DNA of 64,000 bases from G963665925 sp963678925 (GCA_963678925.1 OY787533.1:2108001-2172000); one strand, 5' to 3'. Positions 1 through 8,567 are shown, numbered from the stretch's first letter. The notes: generated from the letters alone by a model not told the origin. Translations and numbers: made by a program.

Positions 1-1287
1 ACTTCTGGTGAAGAAGAATCAGATGCGACTCAAGAGGAGACAGAGGGTGCGCAGGACTCCGGTGTAACGCTGGAGGAAGAAAAACTGACCCTATCTGCTC
101 AGGATTTCAACGAAGATGGTTTCGAGGTGGTCAGACGCTACGATGCCGCACTCCCAGAAGGTCTGATTCTTGAGTTGAAGTATGATGATTATTGGATTAA
201 CACGCATTATGTTGTGGTTCTCAGCGGATCGGTGAACATCCGTAAAGGTCCGTCGACAGAGTATGAAGTAATTAGACGCGGATATTATGGGCAAAAGTTC
301 TCTTTATCAGAAACGGTTCGCGGGCAGTACTATAATCAGTCGGAGTCCAATGAGTGGCACAAGATTTTCTGGTGGGAAAACAACGAGATGGTAAGCGGGT
401 ATGTGTTCGCGCCAATCGTTACAGCCAGAGAGTTCCGCTTTGAAGAAATGTTCAAAAATGCATCTGATTTGAAGCTTGCAGTCGATGCAACGGATACAGG
501 CTATATTTATAATGTTGGTGACTCCAACGGGCGTGCGCCGCTTTTTAAGGGCGCATACAGCGAAGACGAGTACGAGGTTCCAAGGTATCAGGGCGCACCT
601 GCATATTACGCACCTGACTGGAATTCTCATAATATGCGGTATATGCAAGACGGAATTCTATTCGCTATCCTTGAGGAAACAGATAAGTTCTTCAAGGTGA
701 ACGCCTATGATTTTGAAGGGGAATATTATGTCCCTAAACGTTATGTTTCGAGACGCAATGCGCCTCAGACCCTGAATCAGGTGATTGTGGTCGATATTGC
801 GAATCAAAATGAAGGTGTATTTGAATACCGTGACGGAAAATGGTATCTGGTATCCTATTCGTACGCAACGACAGGTGCGGATACAAAATACAAAGAGCCA
901 ACTATTCCTGGAAGCTACCAGATTATCAACAAGCAGGACTATTTCAAATATCGTGATGACATTACGAAGGAGCTTGCCGGATATGCACCATTCGCACTGC
1001 GATTCAACGGCGGGGCGTTCATCCATGGTGTACCGGTCAATTATAAGAAAATCAAACAGACTTTCGTAATTCAGGACGAGGTCCTCGATGAAGAAGGCAA
1101 TGTCATTCAGGAAAAGATTACAGAAGAAAGAGTTGTCGATTTGGTGGATCCTGGGCACATAGAGTACATGGGCTCGCTGGGTACAATTCCTCTATCGCAC
1201 AAGTGCGTTAGAAACATTACAAGTCACGCGGAATTCCTATATGACTGGGTTGTCCTTGGAGAAGTGTCTGTCGTGGTGATTGAATAA
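1..1287 (+). CDS. L,D-transpeptidase (YkuD family) with SH3 domain, 5' end missing
   Basis: The reading frame is open from base 1, so the true start lies upstream of the window; 428 residues are visible. The visible N-terminus is acidic and low in complexity (Glu/Asp-rich), as in an extracellular linker. A bacterial SH3 domain follows (VNIRKGPSTEYEVIRRG near visible residues 78-94). The C-terminal part carries a conserved FIHGVPVNY segment and the motif LSHKCVRN close to the end, which corresponds to the SHGCVRM catalytic cysteine motif of YkuD enzymes (here Lys replaces Gly). Family knowledge: these enzymes make 3-3 cross-links in peptidoglycan or attach proteins to it, outside the membrane. 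The next gene begins 31 bases downstream and also has an SH3 domain, so the two probably act together on the wall. Confidence 0.85.
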   Translation, partial: TSGEEESDATQEETEGAQDSGVTLEEEKLTLSAQDFNEDGFEVVRRYDAALPEGLILELKYDDYWINTHYVVVLSGSVNIRKGPSTEYEVIRRGYYGQKFSLSETVRGQYYNQSESNEWHKIFWWENNEMVSGYVFAPIVTAREFRFEEMFKNASDLKLAVDATDTGYIYNVGDSNGRAPLFKGAYSEDEYEVPRYQGAPAYYAPDWNSHNMRYMQDGILFAILEETDKFFKVNAYDFEGEYYVPKRYVSRRNAPQTLNQVIVVDIANQNEGVFEYRDGKWYLVSYSYATTGADTKYKEPTIPGSYQIINKQDYFKYRDDITKELAGYAPFALRFNGGAFIHGVPVNYKKIKQTFVIQDEVLDEEGNVIQEKITEERVVDLVDPGHIEYMGSLGTIPLSHKCVRNITSHAEFLYDWVVLGEVSVVVIE

Positions 1288-1318
1288 ACATGCGGTATAT
1301 TTTACGATGGGGTGACCT

Positions 1319-2872
1319 ATGAAAAAGAAATATCTGCTCATCGGCGCCGTTCTCATTGCGGGAATGGCTGCCGGGGGCACACTTATGGCAAATCAGGCCG
1401 AGGTAAAGCGCGTAGAGGCGCTTGAAGCTGAGAAGGCTGCCAAGGCATTACAAATCAAGCTGGAAGAGGAAGAAGCGCACCTTGATGAAGTCAGGAGCGC
1501 TTTTGACACGTATCTTGTTGAAATCGTACTGGAAAAGCTCGATGCGGTAAAGGTTCAGGAAGCGACGCGCATTCAGGCTGAAATCAATGCCAATACATAT
1601 TATGTGAAGAAAAATGGCACGGGTGTGTATTCGGCCACTGAGAACGGGGAAGCACTGCTCAGCCTTGAACGGGGACAGTCGGTTTATGTCTCAGATCGCA
1701 TTCAGGATGAATCTGGACTGGACAAATGGTATCAAATTCAATATAATTATGAAGATTTAGATTCAATCGGATGGGTGGAAGCTGAAAAGCTGACTGCCAG
1801 AAGACAGGATATGATTGCCAGGACATATGATAATGTGGACTATGAAGCGCAGACCAAGGTTGCGTCCTACGAAAGCAATCCATATGTACCTGTAAAGGGT
1901 GTGTATGTAACCGGCCACAGCGCTGCGGGTAAAAAGTTAGATCAACTGATTGAACTTGCCAACCGGTCTGCAATCAATGCCTTTGTCATTGACGTAAAAG
2001 ACGACAACGGCAACATGCTCTTCTATTCCGAAGCAGCGGCGCAGTACAGCCCGTCTGCAAATGACCATGTCTATATCAAGGATATGGAATCCTTTATGGC
2101 AAAACTGAAGGAAAACAATATCTATGCAATCGCGCGGATTGTTACATTCAAGTCACCACGCTATGCCAAGGACAATCCGGACAGAGCCATACTCAGACGG
2201 TCTACCGGTGAGGTGTACCAGAGCAAAGACGGCGTACGCTGGGCTTCCCCATATGACCGGGAGCTTTGGAAGTACGATGTCGGTGTGGCGTTGGAAGCTG
2301 CAGAGTATGGGTTCAATGAGATTCAATTTGACTATGTGCGTTTCCCTGCCTCTGGTGGTGGAAAACTGGACAGCAGTCTGGATTACAGAAACAGTCAGAA
2401 TGAGTCAAAACCTCAAGCGATACAAAACTTCCTCAAGTACGCTTATGAAGAGATTTCGAGCAAGGAAGTCTATGTTTCGGCAGATGTGTTCGGCTGGGTT
2501 GCTTCCGCACAAAATGATGTTGGAATTGGCCAGCACTGGGAAGCCCTTACGAATGTCGTCGACATTATGTGTCCGATGATGTATCCTAGCCACTACGGCC
2601 CTGGAAACTACGGACTCAGTGTTCCAGACGCCTATCCTTATGAAACCATAGACCGAGGCATACAGGACGCGCTGGAAAGAGACGCTCATGTCGATACGCC
2701 AGCAAATCTCAGACCTTGGATTCAGGATTTCACGGCTCCATGGGTCAAGGGCTACATCAAGTATGGCCCTGCTCAGATCGAAGCGCAGATCAAAGCGCTT
2801 GAAGACAACGGCATTAACGAATATCTGCTCTGGAATGCAGGAAACTATTACACAGAGGGCGGTATTCGATAA
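1319..2872 (+). CDS. Secreted putative glycoside hydrolase (DUF4015/GHL type) with SH3 domain
   Basis: This is a 517-residue protein with an N-terminal membrane or signal segment (about residues 4-24), then a charged coiled-coil-like stretch (30-75). An SH3-like domain follows (about 95-160, with SIGWVEAEKL). A TIM-barrel-like domain fills the rest (about 190-515), starting KGVYVTGHSAAGKKLDQLI and containing INAFVIDVKDDNGNMLFYS and FNEIQFDYVRFP. Those signatures match the DUF4015 putative glycosyl hydrolase family. The substrate is unknown; a wall glycan is an inference from the SH3 domain and from the L,D-transpeptidase next door. Start ATG 1319 has GGGGTGA five bases upstream. Confidence 0.8.
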   Translation: MKKKYLLIGAVLIAGMAAGGTLMANQAEVKRVEALEAEKAAKALQIKLEEEEAHLDEVRSAFDTYLVEIVLEKLDAVKVQEATRIQAEINANTYYVKKNGTGVYSATENGEALLSLERGQSVYVSDRIQDESGLDKWYQIQYNYEDLDSIGWVEAEKLTARRQDMIARTYDNVDYEAQTKVASYESNPYVPVKGVYVTGHSAAGKKLDQLIELANRSAINAFVIDVKDDNGNMLFYSEAAAQYSPSANDHVYIKDMESFMAKLKENNIYAIARIVTFKSPRYAKDNPDRAILRRSTGEVYQSKDGVRWASPYDRELWKYDVGVALEAAEYGFNEIQFDYVRFPASGGGKLDSSLDYRNSQNESKPQAIQNFLKYAYEEISSKEVYVSADVFGWVASAQNDVGIGQHWEALTNVVDIMCPMMYPSHYGPGNYGLSVPDAYPYETIDRGIQDALERDAHVDTPANLRPWIQDFTAPWVKGYIKYGPAQIEAQIKALEDNGINEYLLWNAGNYYTEGGIR

Positions 2873-2884
2873 TAGATAATATAT

Positions 2885-2957
2885 CCTTTAAACTTAGTCC
2901 TGTGAGACTGAAAAGGGTGGAGCAAAGCGGCTCCATCCTCAGAAGAGAAGCTGAGGA
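2885..2957 (+). promoter_or_regulatory. PyrR-type RNA leader of pyrE controlling translation
   Basis: Three mutually exclusive hairpins can be drawn. Hairpin 1 has a lower stem CCTTT (2885-2889)/AAAGG (2912-2916) and an upper stem AGTC (2896-2899)/GACT (2906-2909) around loop CTGTGA, which fits the known PyrR binding-loop consensus (ARUC-CNGNGA-GRYU). Hairpin 2 pairs 2915-2923 with 2930-2938 over nine pairs. Hairpin 3 pairs TCCTCAG (2936-2942) with CTGAGGA (2951-2957), burying most of the pyrE ribosome binding site AGGAGG (2954-2959). Each hairpin shares bases with the next. PyrR bound with UMP to hairpin 1 would disfavour 2, allow 3, and block translation. The regulatory logic is inferred; the pairings are read directly. 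Confidence 0.8.
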
Positions 2958-2967
2958 GGCAAATTTC

Positions 2968-3597
2968 ATGTTGAACCAAAAGATTGCAGGTATGCTACTG
3001 GACATCAAGGCGGTAAGTATTGTGGATGAGGACAACCTATTTACTTGGGTTTCTGGAATCAAGTCACCAATCTACTGCGACAACAGACTGACAATCAGTT
3101 ATCCAGAAGTACGTTCTACGATTGCAGACGGTTTTGCCGATCTGATTAAGAAAGAGTATCCAGATGTGGATATCATAGCTGGAACTGCAACTGCAGGAAT
3201 CCCCCATGCTGCATGGGTGGCAGACAGACTTGGCAAGTCCATGGTCTATGTCAGAAGTGCATCAAAGGGACACGGACAAGGCAAGCAGATCGAGGGCGTC
3301 GTAAAACCAGGCGACAAGGTTGTGCTGATTGAAGACCTTATTTCAACTGGCGGAAGTTCGCTAAAGGCAGTCGATGCACTGGTTGAAGCTGGTGCTGAAG
3401 TCATCACGGTTCTGGGTATCTTCAACTACAATTTTACCAAGATGGAAAAGCGTTTTGCTGAAGCTGGCGTTACATTCGATACGCTGACAGACTACAAGAC
3501 CCTGTTGCCAATCGCCATCGAAAGAGGTTATGTGCCTGCAGAAGGCAAAGAGACCCTGCTTAAATGGTGCGAGGATCCAGAGATTTTCACAAAATAG
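2968..3597 (+). CDS. pyrE: Orotate phosphoribosyltransferase
   Basis: The enzyme transfers phosphoribose from PRPP to orotate, giving OMP in pyrimidine synthesis (cytoplasm). From the chosen ATG it has 209 residues. Visible signatures are SGIKSPIYCDNR (substrate loop), GTATAGIPHAAWVAD, RSASKGHGQGKQIEG, and the PRPP-binding loop VVLIEDLISTGGSSL. The frame stays open back to a GTG at 2902, but that extension lies inside the RNA leader. ATG 2968 has AGGAGG (2954-2959) at ideal spacing, so it is the real start. pyrE stands alone here, away from any other pyr genes, followed by its own terminator. Confidence 0.95.
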   Translation: MLNQKIAGMLLDIKAVSIVDEDNLFTWVSGIKSPIYCDNRLTISYPEVRSTIADGFADLIKKEYPDVDIIAGTATAGIPHAAWVADRLGKSMVYVRSASKGHGQGKQIEGVVKPGDKVVLIEDLISTGGSSLKAVDALVEAGAEVITVLGIFNYNFTKMEKRFAEAGVTFDTLTDYKTLLPIAIERGYVPAEGKETLLKWCEDPEIFTK

Positions 3598-3639
3598 AAA
3601 GTGTCGGGATTTACGCGAATAGTTTGAAAATAAAAACTT

Positions 3640-3683
3640 TGCCCTGGGTTATTTACAGCCTGGGGCATTTGTGTTATTATTTT
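3640..3683 (+). terminator. Intrinsic terminator of pyrE
   Basis: TGCCCTGGG (3640-3648) pairs with CCTGGGGCA (3659-3667), nine pairs including two G-U, followed by a T-rich tract. Confidence 0.75.
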
Positions 3684-3710
3684 TCTTGTGCCGCATGAAG
3701 GCATTGATAT

Positions 3711-3786
3711 GACCCATTAGCTCAGTCGGTAGAGCACCTGACTTTTAATCAGGGTGTCCCGCGTTCGAGTCGCGGATGGGTCACCA
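3711..3786 (+). tRNA. tRNA-Lys (anticodon TTT)
   Basis: The 76-base cloverleaf has acceptor arms GACCCAT (3711-3717) and ATGGGTC (3776-3782), an encoded CCA end, an anticodon stem CCTGA/TCAGG and the loop CTTTTAA with anticodon TTT at 3744-3746. The T-arm GTTCGAGTC is canonical. A strong terminator follows within 4 bases of the CCA end. Confidence 0.97.
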
Positions 3787-3789
3787 ATT

Positions 3790-3826
3790 AAGCGACTCAT
3801 TTCCTTTGGAAGTGAGTCGCTTTTAT
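3790..3826 (+). terminator. Terminator of tRNA-Lys
   Basis: AAGCGACTCA (3790-3799) pairs perfectly with TGAGTCGCTT (3813-3822), followed by TTAT. Confidence 0.85.
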
Positions 3827-3856
3827 CGTGAAAGCAAAGAACTGCACAAGAAAATG

Positions 3857-3912
3857 AAAGGCATCAATCATCCGTGCTTGCACGAGGGATTGATGTCTTT
3901 TGTTTTCTTGTA
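3857..3912. terminator. Second hairpin terminator, potentially bidirectional
   Basis: AAAGGCATCAATC (3857-3869) pairs with GATTGATGTCTTT (3888-3900) with one G-U pair. An inner CGTGC/GCACG stem sits in the loop, and TTGTTTTCTTG follows. It backs up the tRNA-Lys terminator. Confidence 0.65.
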
Positions 3913-3919
3913 TAGGACG

Positions 3920-4096
3920 CGCCAGCGTCCTGGACAACCGGAGGTTGTACAGGCAGTTCACAAGTATAAAAAAGAACCAGAACTGAAAGCGCCAGCGTCC
4001 TGGACAACCGAAGGTTGTACAGGCAGTTCACAAGTATAAATAAGAACTAGAACTGAAAGCGCAGCGTCCTGGACAACCGAAGGTTGTACAGGCAGT
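3920..4096. repeat. 70-bp tandem repeat, about 2.5 copies, each with a hairpin
   Basis: Copies start near 3921, 3991 and 4061 (period 70; the third has lost one base and is truncated after about 36 bases). Each copy holds an inverted repeat CCTGgACAACC ... GGTTGTaCAGG separated by three or four bases. The region between units (AGTTCACAAGTATAAA... AAGAAC) is conserved between copies 1 and 2. There is no coding signal. The region 3787-4225 otherwise holds only the terminators above and the trmB promoter. Confidence 0.85.
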
Positions 4097-4154
4097 ACGC
4101 ATACGGTTCCATGAACTTATCAAAGAGAGGTTTTATTTATTCACTTAAAACCTG

Positions 4155-4160
4155 TATAAT
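4155..4160 (+). promoter_or_regulatory. Probable -10 element for trmB operon
   Basis: There is a perfect TATAAT at 4155-4160; the -35 region is poor. A small leader hairpin AAGCGG (4182-4187)/CCGCTT (4195-4200) lies between it and the AAGGAG ribosome binding site before ATG 4226. Confidence 0.5.
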
Positions 4161-4225
4161 ATGGTGGAGTGTGTAGAATCGAAGCGGTCGTGGTCCGCTT
4201 TTGAAACAATATAAGGAGAAATATA

Positions 4226-4882
4226 ATGAGAAGAAGAAGAAAACCCGGATCAAAGGAAAAGCTGCTGAGTCATATTGAATATGTCACAGACAAGCCGCAG
4301 GCGTTTAAAGGAAAGTGGAAGAGTGACTGGTTTAAGAATGACAACCCGATCCATCTTGAACTTGGAGCCGGACGTGCTGCCTTTTCAGTCAAGTTGGCGC
4401 AGAAGCATCCGGAACTCAATTTCATAGCGGTCGAACTCAAGGAAGAGGTGATTCTTCCGGGTGTCGAGTCCGCAAAAGAGCTAGGACTTGAGAACATTGC
4501 CTTTGTTTGGGTAAACATCATGAATATACATGAAATATTTGAAAGTAATGAGATTGCACATATTTATCTGAACTTCTCGGATCCGTGGCCAAAGAAGCGT
4601 CATTTCAAACGCCGTCTGACTTACCGCGGATTCCTTAAAAAGTATGCTGAAATCCTTGAAGATAAGGGCTGGGTGGAGTTTAAGACCGACAGCGATACCC
4701 TTTTTGAGTTCACGCTGAATGAGTGTGCAGAGCTTGGCCTTCCAATGAAGGATATTGGCCTTGACCTGCATGAAAGAAATTCACTGGATGAAATCATAAC
4801 GACAGATTATGAAGACAAGTATATTGCACAGGGCAAAAGAATTTTCAGAATGCTCTTCGGACTGGATCCTCTAAAGAAATAG
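4226..4882 (+). CDS. trmB: tRNA (guanine-N7-)-methyltransferase
   Basis: This 218-residue S-adenosylmethionine-dependent enzyme methylates G46 in the variable loop of tRNAs. Seen: the SAM-binding motif LELGAGRAAFSVKLA (residues about 47-61), then FIAVELKEEVI and the diagnostic TrmB signature LNFSDPWPKKRHFKRR followed by LTYRGFLKKY. The length is normal for the family. It is first in a likely trmB-cls-lspA transcript, with gaps of 33 and 53 bases and no terminator seen between them. Confidence 0.95.
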   Translation: MRRRRKPGSKEKLLSHIEYVTDKPQAFKGKWKSDWFKNDNPIHLELGAGRAAFSVKLAQKHPELNFIAVELKEEVILPGVESAKELGLENIAFVWVNIMNIHEIFESNEIAHIYLNFSDPWPKKRHFKRRLTYRGFLKKYAEILEDKGWVEFKTDSDTLFEFTLNECAELGLPMKDIGLDLHERNSLDEIITTDYEDKYIAQGKRIFRMLFGLDPLKK

Positions 4883-4915
4883 GAGGACGTCCTTTTTCGT
4901 AAGTGAGGTGGAAAC

Positions 4916-6472
4916 ATGGGTAAATGGATTCGGCGCTTCATATATATACTTCTTGTAGTAGAAATTGTATTTGCATTGTCCGGGGCTTATGAGAAGCTGC
5001 TGGAGATGCACATTATCTCTACATTTTCATGGGAAGGGTTCAGGCTGTTTCTCAGCTGGTTCTTTGCCGTTTACATCTTCCTGCTGATGCTGCTCGTTTT
5101 CTTTGAAAACAAAAATCCGAGCAAGATGATCGCATGGCTCATAGTGCTCGCGGTGCTTCCTGGCGTCGGCTTTGTTTTCTATATTCTGTTTGGCAGAAAC
5201 ATAGGAAAGCGAAGACGCTCAATCAAGAAGAAGGAAGCGTATGACAATCGGATGGTTTATGCTGCGCGAATTCAGCAGGATATCATGCAGTACATCACCT
5301 ACTTTGATGAAATGGATACCCCTGTGGCCAACAGGCTTTCCAAACTCCTCCTGAAGAATGCAGACGCACCATTTCTCATCAACAACAGGGTAGATATTCT
5401 AACCGATGGGGACGAGACCTTTTCGAAGATTCTCTATGCCTTGGAATCGGCAGAAGACCACATCCACATGGAGTACTACATCATCCGCGATGATCGGATT
5501 GGCAAGGAAATCAAGAACGTCCTGATGCGCAAGGCCCATGCTGGGCTGAAGGTGCGTCTCATATATGACAGCGTTGGCTGTTGGAAGCTGAGCACCAAAT
5601 ATCTCAACGACCTCAAGGAAGCCGGTGTGGAAATACATCCCTTCTTTCCGGTTGCAATGCCGATTCTTTCGCGTGAGCTGAACTACCGCAACCACAGAAA
5701 AATCATTGTTGTAGATGGTAAGGTGGGCTTTGTCGGAGGTCTGAATATTGGGGATGAGTACCTTGGAAGAGATGAGTCCATCGGATTTTGGCGCGATACC
5801 CATATGGTCATATGGGGGGAGGCGGTCTATGGGCTTCAAAATACATTTGTGAATGACTGGAATTATGTTTCCAAGCAGTCCATCAACTGTGATGCCCTCT
5901 TTCCCAAGCAGGACCACCAAGGCGATACGATTGTCCAGATTGCGACCAGTGGCCCCGACTCGCAGTGGCATGCCATTGAACAGGCGTATTTCACCATGAT
6001 TTCATCGGCGAAAAATCGGATTTACATTACCACGCCTTATCTGGTGCCTGATGAGAGCATTATGGATGCCCTCAAAGCGGCGGCTTTAAGCGGCGTCGAT
6101 GTGCGCATCGTCATTCCGGCCAACCCAGATCATTTTCTCGTGTACTGGGCTACGCAGGATAATATTGAGTCTCTGCTCGAAGCAGGTGTCAGGGTCTATG
6201 CTTATGAAAAAGGCTTTGTCCATGCAAAGCTGATTGTTGTGGACTCGGAAATATCCACAGTGGGAACTGCCAATATGGATGTACGAAGCTTCAGAATCAA
6301 TTTTGAAGTGAATGCATTCGTCTACGATGTCGATGTGGCCAAACGGCTTGAAGATGACTTCTTTAACGACTTGAAAAATTGCAGGGAAATCGAGCTAGAA
6401 GCGCATCAGGCCCGAGGGCTTGGACGCAGATTCCTGGAATCTCTAGGAAGGTTGGTTTCTCCTCTGCAATAA
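4916..6472 (+). CDS. cls: Cardiolipin synthase
   Basis: This 518-residue phospholipase-D-superfamily enzyme condenses phosphatidylglycerol to cardiolipin in the cytoplasmic membrane. Three hydrophobic segments lie in the first 100 residues (about 7-25, 37-60, 70-95). Both catalytic HKD motifs are intact: HRKIIVVDGKVGFVGGLNIG and HAKLIVVDSEISTVGTANMD. Length and architecture are typical of bacterial Cls. The ATG is preceded by GAGGTGG. Confidence 0.93.
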   Translation: MGKWIRRFIYILLVVEIVFALSGAYEKLLEMHIISTFSWEGFRLFLSWFFAVYIFLLMLLVFFENKNPSKMIAWLIVLAVLPGVGFVFYILFGRNIGKRRRSIKKKEAYDNRMVYAARIQQDIMQYITYFDEMDTPVANRLSKLLLKNADAPFLINNRVDILTDGDETFSKILYALESAEDHIHMEYYIIRDDRIGKEIKNVLMRKAHAGLKVRLIYDSVGCWKLSTKYLNDLKEAGVEIHPFFPVAMPILSRELNYRNHRKIIVVDGKVGFVGGLNIGDEYLGRDESIGFWRDTHMVIWGEAVYGLQNTFVNDWNYVSKQSINCDALFPKQDHQGDTIVQIATSGPDSQWHAIEQAYFTMISSAKNRIYITTPYLVPDESIMDALKAAALSGVDVRIVIPANPDHFLVYWATQDNIESLLEAGVRVYAYEKGFVHAKLIVVDSEISTVGTANMDVRSFRINFEVNAFVYDVDVAKRLEDDFFNDLKNCREIELEAHQARGLGRRFLESLGRLVSPLQ

Positions 6473-6525
6473 TGGTATGATATAGAGGTGTTCTCAAAGC
6501 TTAGAATGACTCTGGAGGAAATTAA

Positions 6526-6990
6526 ATGATATACTGGATACTGATACTCATAATGATTGTTATTGACCAGGGCGCTAAGTATTGGGCGCTGAATGCACTG
6601 AAGCCGGTTGGGTCGATACCGCTGATCAAGGATGTATTCCATCTGACCTTTGCAAGAAACACGGGCGCGGCGTTCAGCATGCTGAGGGGGAAACAGTTTT
6701 TTCTCGTTCTCCTGACTTCGGTTGTGATTATTGGACTGCTGGTCCTTATGGCCAAATCAGTGAGAACAGGCGGCAACAAATATATGACCCTATCTCTTGC
6801 CATGATAGCTGGCGGAGCGATTGGCAACCTCATTGACCGTATCCGTCTGGATTACGTTGTCGACTATCTGGATTTCACTTTGATCAACTTCCCGATTTTC
6901 AATGCAGCAGATGTCTTCATTGTTGTAGGGACAGGACTTCTGGCACTTCTGGTGATTGTTTTCAATATGGAAATGCCTTCGCTCTGGTAA
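6526..6990 (+). CDS. lspA: Lipoprotein signal peptidase (signal peptidase II)
   Basis: This 154-residue membrane aspartyl protease removes signal peptides from diacylated prolipoproteins. Four hydrophobic helices are visible. Family signatures are NTGAAFSML, GGAIGNLIDRIRLDYVVDYL and FPIFNAADVFI, which supply the two catalytic aspartates (VVDY and NAAD). TGGAGG precedes the ATG. The likely lipoprotein at 27036 would be a substrate. Confidence 0.95.
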   Translation: MIYWILILIMIVIDQGAKYWALNALKPVGSIPLIKDVFHLTFARNTGAAFSMLRGKQFFLVLLTSVVIIGLLVLMAKSVRTGGNKYMTLSLAMIAGGAIGNLIDRIRLDYVVDYLDFTLINFPIFNAADVFIVVGTGLLALLVIVFNMEMPSLW

Positions 6991-7006
6991 ATGAATGAAA
7001 AACAAA

Positions 7007-7061
7007 AGGACCGACGAACAGGTAACTTCCCGCAAGAAGTTTCAGTTCATCGGTCCTAATT
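7007..7061. terminator. Bidirectional terminator between lspA and the aminotransferase
   Basis: AGGACCGACGAAC (7007-7019) pairs with GTTCATCGGTCCT (7045-7057) with one G-U, plus an inner AACTTC/GAAGTT stem. AAAA precedes and TTTT follows shortly after, so it can serve both converging genes. Confidence 0.8.
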
Positions 7062-7142
7062 TTATGCTTGAAATCATACACATGCTTTCTATAAGCCCTT
7101 GTGTATCGCTTGTGCCAGTAAAGTAGAATCTGCGTCGGAAAG

Positions 7143-8396
7143 CTAGATTTCTCCCAAGGCCACGAGGGCCTTCTTAATAATGGATGGCGCGTTCGCACAT
7201 TTTTCTTCCGAAACAGCACATGGTGCAAAGCGAACCCCTTTTGCAAGTGCAACCAGATACAGGTTGTCCTTTTTGATTTCTTCAGCAACAGCCTGCGGAT
7301 CTTTACAAGGGACAGAGATGAAGAATCCCGATTTGAATGGGCAAGTTTTTAGGTCGATGGCCTTTGCAGCATCCATAAAAGCCTTTGAACGTGTATCAAG
7401 AAGGGCTCTGAATGCATCGCGCTCTGCATCGACTTTTTCAAGCAGAGCCTTGTCCTCGAATATGTCTGAAAGCGTACGCATCGCCGCGCGTGTACCATTT
7501 GACCATGCAGCGCGGTTGGAGAAGCTACAGACCGCTTGGAATTCTTCGGCGATTTCTTCTGTAGATGCAACGCAGATGATTGCGCCGCTTCTCATGCCGT
7601 AGAGTGTGTAGCCCTTGGACATGCTGAAACCGATGAGAACAAGAAGGTTCTTAGGCAGGTCGTTGAAGTACTTCATGAAAGAACGTGTTTCCTCAACAGT
7701 TCCCGCGAAATCAATGTAGGCAACATCTGCAAATAGGATGACTTTTTTCTCAGGATTGCGTGCACCTTTTCGAAGAATGCCCATAACCGCTTCCCACTCA
7801 CTGTCTTCAAGGCTGAAGCCTGTCGGATTATGCGCTGGTGCATTGATGATCACAAGGACCTGGTCCTGTTTTTCAAGGAGTGATTCAAAGGCGCTCTGGA
7901 AAGCATCAATGTCGAAATTGCCGTCTTCAGCGAAAACGTTATAGGTTTTCAGCTTGCGGCCATGCTCTTCGCAGATTGTTTTGTAAGGTGCCCAGTACCA
8001 GTCTGATGTCAGGACGCTGTCGCCCAGATTTGTGTAGTTCCAGACGGCGTGTTTGATGGCGCCGGTTCCACCAGGTGTGGCTACTGCGCGAATGTGTCCA
8101 TCGGGTGCGTAGCCTTTGAAGCACGCTTCCTGCACCGCTTCCTGATACTCAGGAATCCCTGCGATGGGTGCATAAGCTGCAAGCTCGGCATCGGAGAGTC
8201 CGCGGATGTGCGCCATGACACTCGGCAGGAAAATGAGATTTCCGTCATCGTCCATCATTGCGCCGATTGTAGAGTTTGTGACATTTTCAAAACCGTACTT
8301 TTTAGCGGCTTCCTGTGCGGATTTACTTGCGCCAAAAATTCTATCCGGCTCAACTGGACGCTTTGAATGTGGTGCAACCATAGAAAAATTCTTCAT
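7143..8396 (-). CDS. PLP-dependent aminotransferase, class I/II
   Basis: This 417-residue fold-type I aminotransferase contains NAPAHNPTGFSL (the NPTG segment before the PLP-binding core), VILFADVAYIDF (the Asp that pairs with the pyridine nitrogen), and the PLP-lysine site IGFSMSKGYTLYGMRSG. TPGGTGAIKHA contacts the cofactor phosphate. The substrate cannot be read from sequence; the motif set is like aromatic/aspartate-type aminotransferases. The ATG is preceded on its strand by AGGGGG. It is flanked downstream by the shared terminator and upstream by a large palindrome. Confidence 0.85.
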   Translation of the reverse strand: MKNFSMVAPHSKRPVEPDRIFGASKSAQEAAKKYGFENVTNSTIGAMMDDDGNLIFLPSVMAHIRGLSDAELAAYAPIAGIPEYQEAVQEACFKGYAPDGHIRAVATPGGTGAIKHAVWNYTNLGDSVLTSDWYWAPYKTICEEHGRKLKTYNVFAEDGNFDIDAFQSAFESLLEKQDQVLVIINAPAHNPTGFSLEDSEWEAVMGILRKGARNPEKKVILFADVAYIDFAGTVEETRSFMKYFNDLPKNLLVLIGFSMSKGYTLYGMRSGAIICVASTEEIAEEFQAVCSFSNRAAWSNGTRAAMRTLSDIFEDKALLEKVDAERDAFRALLDTRSKAFMDAAKAIDLKTCPFKSGFFISVPCKDPQAVAEEIKKDNLYLVALAKGVRFAPCAVSEEKCANAPSIIKKALVALGEI

Positions 8397-8405
8397 AAAT
8401 ATAAC

Positions 8406-8446
8406 CCCCTATGTATAATATCTGGAGATATTATAACATAAGGGGC
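8406..8446 (-). promoter_or_regulatory. Palindromic promoter/operator or leader hairpin of the aminotransferase gene
   Basis: The perfect 9-bp arms TATAATATC (8414-8422) and GATATTATA (8427-8435) surround TGGA, and the symmetry extends imperfectly to CCCC/GGGG flanks (8406-8446). The minus-strand -10 TATAAT lies in this palindrome. It could be a repressor operator overlapping the promoter or a 5' mRNA hairpin just upstream of the ribosome binding site; the sequence does not decide. Confidence 0.55.
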
Positions 8447-8567
8447 TGTACTTGGCGCATTATTTTTCAACAATTTTTGCAAGTGCTAAAAAAAAATTAT
8501 AATTCTGATTGAAAATTGAGTCATATTACGCGCGAAAAATAAATTATACCTTGAAAAGGCAGAAGTC

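Noticed and set aside
3776..4039. 87-codon open frame
   Set aside because: It starts inside tRNA-Lys and runs through two terminators and the tandem repeat; no ribosome binding site and no protein-like composition.
3920..4096. CRISPR array
   Set aside because: Only 2.5 units of 70 bp that are similar over their whole length; no variable spacers and no cas genes.
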